DNA from: NBML01 sp029939535
Lineage (GTDB): Bacteria; Desulfobacterota; Desulfobacteria; Desulfobacterales; Desulfobacteraceae
Assembly: GCA_029939535.1 (NCBI GenBank)
Contig: JAOZST010000225.1
Location: forward strand, 1-5,363
Direction of reading: 5' to 3'
DNA: 5,363 bases
Positions within the stretch are counted from its first letter, which is position 1; every line of letters starts with the position of its first letter. The notes under the pieces were generated by a model that saw nothing but the letters and a program-made list of their open reading frames with translations, ran no database searches and was not told where the DNA came from. Below are positions 1-4,389 of this stretch, piece by piece. A program made the translations under genes and the position numbers.

Positions 1-502
1 GATCTAAATTAACAGAAAAGCCTGCTGTGACATTGCAAATAATCCTAATATCTTCGGCCTGCAAGTTTTTTCTCAGACGAAGAAGGCTTGGAGCATCAGG
101 AGTGTAAAAGCCTAAATCTCCCACATAAGTCCCGGATAAAAAGCAACGGATAAATTTCCCTCCAGTAGCGTGGGCGATACCCATAGAACTTATAGGATCT
201 AGAAGCATGTTCATTCCGTGAGGAAGGTTCACCCTGTTCTGGACCTCTGTGACTACATGCGTCATTGCTGCGATCACCTCTGGCTCCATTTTGCTTTGAT
301 AGGGCATATCGGATTCGTTGCAGTAAAGAATGGCATGAAAGCCTGCGTCTTCAAGGATTTTGGCTTCTTCTATAGCTTGATTTACAATTTTATTAATACC
401 TCCTGAAACATCGTAGAGGGGGGTTCCAGGTAAGGCTAAGGTATGGACCATACCAATCATAAAATGTCGATGATTGAAGTCTTTTTTAAAAAGTGCTTTC
501 AT
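1..502 (-). CDS. BtpA/SgcQ-family TIM-barrel protein, C-terminus cut off by window edge
   Basis: Reading the minus strand from an ATG at 502 gives 167 uninterrupted codons that run off the left edge. The family is usually about 260-280 residues, so roughly the C-terminal 40% is missing. Family-like segments in order: IGMVHTLALPGTPLY (16-30), a helix leading to GFHAILYCNESDMPY (54-68), HGMNMLLDPISSMGIA (95-110), ATGGKFIRCFLSGTYVGDLG (112-131) and a following LRLR helix. As far as I can recall, NE..PY, the LxDP segment and ATGxKFIR match E. coli SgcQ better than photosystem I biogenesis factor BtpA, which has ENFGD and LRND there. Family members are predicted beta/alpha barrels; their reaction is not established. 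It is the third gene of the operon, 23 bp after the kinase, with a good AAAGGA ribosome site at 510-515, 7 nt from the ATG. I infer a role in sugar catabolism from this context. Family assignment is fairly sure; function is unknown. Confidence 0.82.
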   Translation of the reverse strand, partial: MKALFKKDFNHRHFMIGMVHTLALPGTPLYDVSGGINKIVNQAIEEAKILEDAGFHAILYCNESDMPYQSKMEPEVIAAMTHVVTEVQNRVNLPHGMNMLLDPISSMGIAHATGGKFIRCFLSGTYVGDLGFYTPDAPSLLRLRKNLQAEDIRIICNVTAGFSVNLD

Positions 503-509
503 GGTAGAT

Positions 510-515
510 TCCTTT
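510..515 (-). promoter_or_regulatory. Ribosome binding site of the SgcQ-like gene
   Basis: On the minus strand AAAGGA lies 7 nt before the ATG at 502. It supports this start for a reading frame that is truncated at the window edge and so easily missed. It also shows that the third operon gene has its own strong ribosome entry and does not depend only on coupling to the kinase. Confidence 0.6.
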
Positions 516-525
516 ATTATTGTTA

Positions 526-2046
526 TCAAAAACGCATGCTTATTCCGTTAGCAATATCCTGTGTCAGGTGTCGCGACAGTGGCAAAAGAAGCGTTTGAGT
601 CTCGATCCAACGTTTATATAGTCGATCATAAATGGCTGTTCGCTCAGGTCGCGGCCGAAATATACGCTCAATTTTAATGAATTTTTTCTGACACTCATCC
701 AAATCAGAACACTCACCAAGCCCTACTAAAGCCAGCATTGCGCCACCTAAAAGACCAGCTTCTTTTGAACGGGTACGTACCACAGGCAAATTGAGCACAT
801 CAGCCTTTATCTGGCACCAAAGATCTGAAGTGGCGGCTCCACCGGTAATACGGACTTCCTGGACTGCCGGGGTATCATCAGTAGAGGCCAATTCTAAAAT
901 TTGTCGGTTTGCGAAAGATACCCCTTCTATGATGGCCCACATGAAATCTCCCCAAGAATGTCGCCTGTTAATGCCAAGAAATAATCCTCGAACATCTGGG
1001 TCCCAAAGGGGAACCCTCTCCCCCCTGAGATAGGGCATAAAAAGAATCGGTTCAGGTTGTCGCTCCATTTTAGGCAGTTTCTTCATGGCCATGGCAGGTT
1101 CTGAATTGAGGCCTCGGTCTCCGAAAGCCTCTATAAACCAAGCCATGCAATCGGCTCCCGCCTGGCTTGGGCCTCCGGTCTGATATAAACTTATTCCCCA
1201 TGGAAGGGTGACAAGATTCCGTATCTCTTTAAAAGAATCTGTGATAATGCCAAAGACCTCAGATGTTCCCGAAACGTTATAGGCACAGCCTGTCTTAATT
1301 GCTCCAATTCCCAGAGATCCACACCAGGCATCCATACCCCCGACAAATACGGGGATTCCGGCAAGGCGATGTAAAGGTTGCTCCAGGGAATCACGAACAA
1401 TACCGAGTTGAGCCTGGGGTTCCCTCAGAGGCGGTATAATGTGGGACGGCAAGTCAAGCAAGTTCAAAAGATCTATGGATAAATTCTGTTGAGATAAGGT
1501 CAGGATACGGGAGAGAGAAATTAGGTCGCCTCCCCACTCACCAGTCAGTCGATAGTTCATATAGTCTTTGGGTTCAAGAATTGTGTGGAGTCTTGCGAAC
1601 ACATCAGGTTCATTCTCTTTGACCCACAACAATCTGGCCAAGGTGTGAAAGGCATTTACCGGACCAAATGTTTTTCCCTGTAATCCTATTTGTGCACTTG
1701 CATGAGCCACTTTTTCTGCCTGTTTAGTAGCTCTTCCGTCAGCCCAATTAATGGCCGTTCGAATCACTTTACCATTTTTATCCAAAAAAATCTGGGTTCG
1801 AGTGATGCCGGAAACTGCAATCCCAATGATCTTTATTTTTTTCGCTTCCGGCCTTTCCAAAAGAGTCCTGGTGACCCCAAGAAGGTCTTGCCACCATTTT
1901 TCGGGATCAGATTCAGAATAGCCGCGATGGTCTGGCGCCGGCGGATACTGATGCGCTGTTTCTATGATAGAAAATTCGCTTCGGGCATTAATTAGCCCCC
2001 CCCTAAAGGTACTCCCTCCGATATCATATGTAAGAATACATTCCAT
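526..2046 (-). CDS. FGGY-family carbohydrate kinase (xylulokinase-like, substrate unknown)
   Basis: The 506-residue protein has normal FGGY kinase length. It would be cytosolic and use ATP to phosphorylate a sugar or polyol. The N-terminal half (about 4-255) has the phosphate-binding start YDIGGSTFRGG (7-17), a substrate-side NWADGR (100-105) and GGMDAWCGSLGIG (236-248), where D239 aligns with the catalytic base Asp of E. coli xylulokinase. The C-terminal half (about 256-450) has the nucleotide-site SGTSE (259-263), GERVPLWDPDVRGLFLG (342-358), GGAATSDLWCQIKADVLNLPV-type adenine-pocket sequence (402-422) and EAGLLGGAMLA (429-439). All key elements are present, so it should be active. FGGY subfamilies (xylulose, ribulose, gluconate, autoinducer-2, glycerol) cannot be separated safely by eye. 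The start overlaps the gntR stop (TGATG), implying translational coupling; upstream AGAAGAGA is only a weak ribosome site. The gene is intact. Confidence 0.93.
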   Translation of the reverse strand: MECILTYDIGGSTFRGGLINARSEFSIIETAHQYPPAPDHRGYSESDPEKWWQDLLGVTRTLLERPEAKKIKIIGIAVSGITRTQIFLDKNGKVIRTAINWADGRATKQAEKVAHASAQIGLQGKTFGPVNAFHTLARLLWVKENEPDVFARLHTILEPKDYMNYRLTGEWGGDLISLSRILTLSQQNLSIDLLNLLDLPSHIIPPLREPQAQLGIVRDSLEQPLHRLAGIPVFVGGMDAWCGSLGIGAIKTGCAYNVSGTSEVFGIITDSFKEIRNLVTLPWGISLYQTGGPSQAGADCMAWFIEAFGDRGLNSEPAMAMKKLPKMERQPEPILFMPYLRGERVPLWDPDVRGLFLGINRRHSWGDFMWAIIEGVSFANRQILELASTDDTPAVQEVRITGGAATSDLWCQIKADVLNLPVVRTRSKEAGLLGGAMLALVGLGECSDLDECQKKFIKIERIFRPRPERTAIYDRLYKRWIETQTLLLPLSRHLTQDIANGISMRF

Positions 2047-2798
2047 CAGTCTATCTCTTCTGCACGAAGCCGAAAAGTGTATTTGATATAATCGCCTCGG
2101 ACCAAGTTTTTAGCCAATTCTAGGACTCGTCCAGAAGTATCTCGCGTTGTCCTGTACGCCCGGATGACTGCTGTTCCAGACGGAATCTCTAACAATTGTG
2201 CCTCCTTAAATTCGATGGAATAGGGTTCGATGAGTTGCTCGGCATCCTGGACTGAGATACCTTTTTTGATTCGAAGAAATTCATAAAGAGAGCAGTCTGT
2301 TAAGTCGAATTTGGTCATACCCTCTAAAATATTACTGGGGTGACTGGAAGTCTGGAGTACCACAGGAACATCATCAAGATAGCGGATTCGTCGTAATTCT
2401 ATGACCTTTTCATTCTGTGGAATGTCAAATAAAATGCGTTCCCGGATACGGCTCTCTCGGGGCCTGATTGAAAGCACACGGCTGCTGGGTTTTCGCCCAA
2501 CCATTTTCGCCTCGCTATGAAAGTCCACTATTCTGCTGAGGATTTTATGGTAAGCCTGGCTGTGAACCTTTGTTCCACTACCTCGACGACGTTCAATAAG
2601 GCCCTCTTCCTGAAGAATTGCCAAGGCTGACCGAATTGTTTCTCTGCTGACGTCATAATACGCTTTTAACGTTGTTTCCGAGGGGAAAGGATCTCCATTT
2701 GCATAGATTCCGGTATTGATTTCAGCTCTCAGCTCTTTGGCGATCTGGAGGTGCAACAGGCCTAACCGTTTATGTTTATTTATTTTATTTTGAATCAT
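2046..2798 (-). CDS. GntR-family transcriptional regulator, HutC subfamily (UTRA ligand domain)
   Basis: This 250-residue regulator has a winged helix-turn-helix at about 14-78: HLQIAKELRAEINTG, then PFPSETTL (37-44), the recognition helix VSRETIRSALAIL (50-62) and the wing EEGLIERRRGSGTKV (64-78). Residues about 100-245 fit a UTRA effector-binding domain, including ERILFDIPQNEKVIELRRIRYLDDVPVVL-type sequence (119-148) and the terminal strand region GDYIKYTFRL (235-244). HutC-type GntR proteins usually repress until a pathway metabolite, often a phosphorylated sugar or amino acid derivative, binds the UTRA domain. Being first in the operon and coupled to the kinase by a 1-base overlap suggests that it controls itself and the two downstream genes. 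The ATG at 2798 gives a normal N-terminus. It has only a weak GGA ribosome signal upstream, so translation may be poor. Two 19-bp direct repeats 38 bp upstream are candidate operators. Confidence 0.93.
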   Translation of the reverse strand: MIQNKINKHKRLGLLHLQIAKELRAEINTGIYANGDPFPSETTLKAYYDVSRETIRSALAILQEEGLIERRRGSGTKVHSQAYHKILSRIVDFHSEAKMVGRKPSSRVLSIRPRESRIRERILFDIPQNEKVIELRRIRYLDDVPVVLQTSSHPSNILEGMTKFDLTDCSLYEFLRIKKGISVQDAEQLIEPYSIEFKEAQLLEIPSGTAVIRAYRTTRDTSGRVLELAKNLVRGDYIKYTFRLRAEEID

Positions 2799-2835
2799 AA
2801 ATCCATTGTTGAGTTGAGATTAAAAATAAAAAAAG

Positions 2836-2854
2836 CCATACAACTTTCAGACAA
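2836..2854. repeat. 19-bp direct repeat, copy 1 (candidate GntR operator)
   Basis: CCATACAACTTTCAGACAA occurs here and again, perfectly, at 2861-2879, giving a 25-bp period (about 2.4 helical turns). It lies 38 bp from the gntR start. On the minus strand it reads TTGTCTGAAAGTTGTATGG. Position and perfect conservation in otherwise unconstrained AT-rich DNA suggest an operator, probably for the adjacent GntR protein. Confidence 0.7.
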
Positions 2855-2860
2855 GTATTA

Positions 2861-2879
2861 CCATACAACTTTCAGACAA
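2861..2879. repeat. 19-bp direct repeat, copy 2 (candidate GntR operator)
   Basis: This is an identical copy of the repeat at 2836-2854. The 6-bp gap and the repeat edge together form GTATTACCATAC (2855-2866), a GTAT-N4-ATAC inverted repeat. Its GT...AC ends resemble the short palindromes bound by GntR-family dimers. The palindrome and the direct repeats are therefore alternative operator readings. Confidence 0.7.
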
Positions 2880-3086
2880 ATCAATATGAAAAAATTCATT
2901 TTTAAAAAAACTTTACAAAATTTAATGGTAAAGAAATTGTGTGGGAGGTGTTATCAGTACAAAAAATGTTTGAAAGTCCGGATCAATTATATGTCAGTTG
3001 ATTAATGACCTCAATTTTGGGCCCTGGTTTTGCAGGATTTCATCCCATCAAAAAGCAATAAAACTATACAAAACTTATCTTCGGTA

Positions 3087-3117
3087 TTGACATTAGTATA
3101 ACATATAGTCATATTAT
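3087..3117 (+). promoter_or_regulatory. Promoter of the toxin-antitoxin operon, with possible overlapping operator
   Basis: A perfect -35 box TTGACA (3087-3092) is followed, after 19 nt, by TATTAT (3112-3117), a 5/6 match to the -10 consensus. The spacer is slightly longer than the ideal 17. Within it TATA-ACA-TATA (3097-3107) is a short inverted repeat, and CATAT recurs at 3102 and 3110. Ribbon-helix-helix antitoxins normally bind such sites over their own promoter, so this is the expected place for autoregulation. The operator part is inferred. Confidence 0.55.
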
Positions 3118-3150
3118 AGGTATGATAAATATTCATAAGGAGACCTTGTC

Positions 3151-3411
3151 ATGGCAACTAGTGTAAAAACAGCCATATCAATGCAGGAAGAATTATTTAA
3201 AAAAGTAAACAAGTTAGCAAGTGAACTGCATGTTTCTAGAAGCAGGTTGTTTGTCATGGCAGTTCAAGATTTTATTAAAAAAAAGGAGAGCCAGAACCTT
3301 CTTGCTCAAATCAACAACGCATTCAGTGACCATCCTGATTCTGAAGAAATTCAAATTCAAAGCAATATGCGTAAAAAACAGGCCCAAAAACTTGAGAGAG
3401 AACAATGGTAA
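3151..3411 (+). CDS. mazE: Ribbon-helix-helix antitoxin of a MazEF-type module
   Basis: The 86-residue protein begins with a ribbon-helix-helix fold: strand SVKTAIS (4-10), helix A from MQEELFKKVNKLASEL (11-26), turn HVSRS (27-31) and helix B RLFVMAVQDFIKKK (32-45). The turn-plus-helix pattern xVSRSxLF is typical of RHH antitoxins. The remainder (46-86) is charged and polar, rich in E, Q, K and R, and ends EREQW; such a flexible tail normally wraps and inhibits the toxin. The start is fixed by AAGGAG at 3137-3142, 8 nt upstream. Its stop overlaps the toxin start by 7 bp. It should neutralise MazF and, as a dimer, repress its own promoter. It belongs to the RHH-type MazE group, not to the AbrB-fold E. 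coli MazE, so the symbol refers to role and pairing. Confidence 0.87.
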   Translation: MATSVKTAISMQEELFKKVNKLASELHVSRSRLFVMAVQDFIKKKESQNLLAQINNAFSDHPDSEEIQIQSNMRKKQAQKLEREQW

Positions 3412-3773
3412 TTGAGCAAGGTGAAATATACTGGGTAGACCTTGGGGAACCTGGTGGTTCAGCACCAGATAACTCAGAATCAGGGTATAGGCATCCCCAT
3501 ATTGTTATTCAAAACAATCTATTCAACTCCAGCAATATTAATACCGTCGTAATGTGTGTGCTCACGTCAAATTTAAAGAGGGGCCTTTCTCCGGGCAATG
3601 TGGTACTAAAAAAAGGGGAAGCAAACCTCCCTGAACAAAGCGTAATAAATATAACTCAGATTTACACCATGGATAAAAGCGATCTTTTGGAAAAAATAGG
3701 TAAGGTAAACAGTGAAAGAGTAAAAGAGATACTATCGGGAATAAAATTGCTTACTGAACCAAGAGAGTTGTAA
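3405..3773 (+). CDS. mazF: MazF/PemK-family endoribonuclease toxin
   Basis: At 122 residues this is a normal-length MazF. It is expected to be an RNase that cuts single-stranded RNA at short specific sequences and halts translation when freed from its antitoxin. Visible hallmarks are QGEIYWVDLG (5-14), GYRHPHIVIQNN (27-38), VVMCVLTSNL (48-57), PGNVVL (63-68), LPEQSVINITQIYTMDKSDL (74-93) and a C-terminal helix. R29 and T54 correspond to the catalytic Arg and Thr of E. coli MazF (R25, T48), so it looks active. The loop before R29 (GGSAPDNSES, 17-26) is a few residues longer than in many relatives. The gene starts inside the antitoxin's last codons (ATGGTAA overlap), with only a weak GAGAGAG ribosome signal. 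That arrangement favours coupled translation and an excess of antitoxin. The RNA target cannot be read from the sequence. Confidence 0.94.
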   Translation: MVIEQGEIYWVDLGEPGGSAPDNSESGYRHPHIVIQNNLFNSSNINTVVMCVLTSNLKRGLSPGNVVLKKGEANLPEQSVINITQIYTMDKSDLLEKIGKVNSERVKEILSGIKLLTEPREL

Positions 3774-3805
3774 GTAATGGTTTTGTAATTCCAATGAGTT
3801 TATGG

Positions 3806-3835
3806 TTGACTTTAATCATTTGAACCAATTATATT
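3806..3835 (+). promoter_or_regulatory. Candidate promoter of methylmalonyl-CoA epimerase gene
   Basis: TTGACT (3806-3811), an 18-nt spacer and TATATT (3830-3835) match the sigma-70 consensus 5/6 in each box. The site lies 35 nt before the epimerase ATG and after the mazF stop, so the metabolic genes need not depend on the toxin-antitoxin promoter. No terminator is visible between mazF (stop at 3773) and this point, so read-through from the toxin operon is also possible. Confidence 0.5.
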
Positions 3836-3869
3836 CGAAGATTATAATTTTATTAAGTGGAGATACTCA

Positions 3870-4271
3870 ATGAAAATATTGAAAATCGATCATCTGGGAA
3901 TAGCTGTTTCAAACATTGATGAAAAGAAAAATTTTTGGACAGATATAATGGGACTGACCCTTGAGGGGACAGAAACAGTGGAAGCCCAGAAGGTGACAAC
4001 TGCATTTCTGCCCGTTGGTGAAAGTGAAGTTGAGCTTTTAGAGTCCACTGCTGATGACGGGCCGATTGCCAAATATATTGAGAAAAAGGGTGAAGGCATT
4101 CAGCATGTGGCTTTCAGGGTGGAAAATATAGAAGAAGCCCTTGCTGAGCTTAAGGGAAAAGGGATAAAACTCATTGACCAGACACCAAGAATGGGGGCAG
4201 GGGGTGCTAAAATTGCTTTTTTACACCCCAAGGCAACATCAGGTGTTCTTGTGGAATTATGTGAAAGATAA
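3870..4271 (+). CDS. mce: Methylmalonyl-CoA epimerase (VOC superfamily)
   Basis: This 133-residue protein has the usual length and paired betaalphabetabetabeta modules of bacterial methylmalonyl-CoA epimerase, which interconverts (S)- and (R)-methylmalonyl-CoA in the cytosol. Module 1 begins IDHLGIAVSNI (6-16) and module 2 begins GIQHVAFRVENI (76-87). Likely metal ligands are H8, E55 (in VELLE), H79 and E129 (in VLVEL). This is the standard four-ligand VOC set; E55 takes the place of a Gln in the Propionibacterium enzyme. E38 in VEAQKV is a plausible catalytic acid/base by position. GPIAKYIEKKGEGIQH (64-79) and the late RMGAGGAKIAFLHP (107-120) are strongly characteristic of this enzyme among VOC proteins. 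GGAG at 3859-3862, 7 nt upstream, supports the start. The next gene encodes the mutase that consumes the (R)-isomer, which confirms the assignment by context. Confidence 0.95.
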   Translation: MKILKIDHLGIAVSNIDEKKNFWTDIMGLTLEGTETVEAQKVTTAFLPVGESEVELLESTADDGPIAKYIEKKGEGIQHVAFRVENIEEALAELKGKGIKLIDQTPRMGAGGAKIAFLHPKATSGVLVELCER

Positions 4272-4295
4272 AAAAATATCAGCAGGAATATCACC

Positions 4296-4327
4296 ATATG
4301 CAATTAGCAGTATATGCAATTTGCAGT
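4296..4327 (+). repeat. Two tandem 16-bp repeats forming the intergenic hairpin
   Basis: ATATGCAATTAGCAGT (4296-4311) is followed directly by ATATGCAATTTGCAGT (4312-4327), differing at one base. Because the unit is itself nearly palindromic, its duplication creates the hairpin described at 4299-4325. Confidence 0.7.
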
Positions 4328-4334
4328 TTTTTTT
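4299..4334 (+). terminator. Hairpin plus T-tract between mce and the mutase gene (terminator or attenuator)
   Basis: The left arm TGCAATTAGCA (4299-4309) and right arm TGCAATTTGCA (4315-4325) pair at 9 of 11 positions around a GTATA loop, with one T-T and one A-A mismatch. A single G then precedes eight T residues (4327-4334). The layout is that of a Rho-independent terminator starting 28 bp after the mce stop. The stem is AT-rich and interrupted, so termination is probably partial. No promoter is evident in the 45 bp before the mutase ribosome site, which fits an attenuator within one operon better than a full stop. Confidence 0.5.
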
Positions 4335-4378
4335 CTCGCTGCCAGCTGTTCTCGCTGATACCTAACCAACTTTAGACC

Positions 4379-4383
4379 GGAGG
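4379..4383 (+). promoter_or_regulatory. Strong ribosome binding site of the mutase gene
   Basis: GGAGG sits 6 nt before the ATG at 4390. It fixes the start and predicts efficient independent translation after the long mce-mutase gap. Confidence 0.7.
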
Positions 4384-4389
4384 ATAACC

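Larger units (their letters stand above)
2826..2884 (-). promoter_or_regulatory. Candidate promoter region of the gntR-kinase-sgcQ-like operon
   Basis: Two weak sigma-70-type matches can be read on the minus strand. One is TTGATT (2884-2879), 18 nt, then TAATAC (2860-2855) preceded by TGG, an extended -10. The other is TTGTCT (2854-2849), 17 nt, then TTTTAT (2831-2826). Both overlap the 19-bp repeats, so a protein bound there would block or modulate transcription. Neither match is strong enough to choose between them. Confidence 0.3.
2799..3150. other. Divergent intergenic region between gntR and the toxin-antitoxin module
   Basis: This 352-bp, AT-rich stretch holds no convincing gene. From left to right it contains the short gntR leader, two perfect 19-bp repeats (2836-2854 and 2861-2879) and A/T-rich sequence to about 2940. 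A degenerate inverted match to the repeat core lies at 2967-2977 and the antitoxin promoter at 3087-3117. The segment about 2985-3080 shows no feature I can name apart from a small CCTG/CAGG stem at 3023-3036. Its length leaves room for a small RNA or a decayed gene, but nothing supports either. Confidence 0.6.

Noticed and set aside
218..406. Plus-strand 62-codon open frame
   Set aside because: It is antisense to the well-supported SgcQ-like gene; its translation shows no domain pattern.
791..1033. Plus-strand open frame antisense to the kinase, with similar ones at 1191-1400 (minus strand, other frame) and 1690-1995
   Set aside because: All lie inside the intact FGGY kinase gene, whose motifs are continuous in one frame; these are shadows.
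2836..2879. CRISPR array
   Set aside because: There are only two copies, with a 6-bp gap, no spacer-sized unique sequence and no cas genes.
2772..3005. Plus-strand 77-codon open frame across the gntR upstream region
   Set aside because: It overlaps the gntR start, has very low-complexity K/F/I-rich composition from AT-rich DNA, runs through the direct repeats and lacks a ribosome site and family resemblance.
3023..3036. CCTG/CAGG mini-hairpin as a terminator
   Set aside because: The stem is only 4 bp with no following T-tract in either direction.
3774..3869. Intrinsic terminator after mazF
   Set aside because: No GC-containing stem followed by a T-run is present; the only inverted symmetry overlaps the likely mce promoter.
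4272..4389. Cobalamin riboswitch before the B12-dependent mutase
   Set aside because: I see no B12-box-like conserved core, and the 118-bp gap holding a hairpin array is too short for the usual element of about 200 nt.
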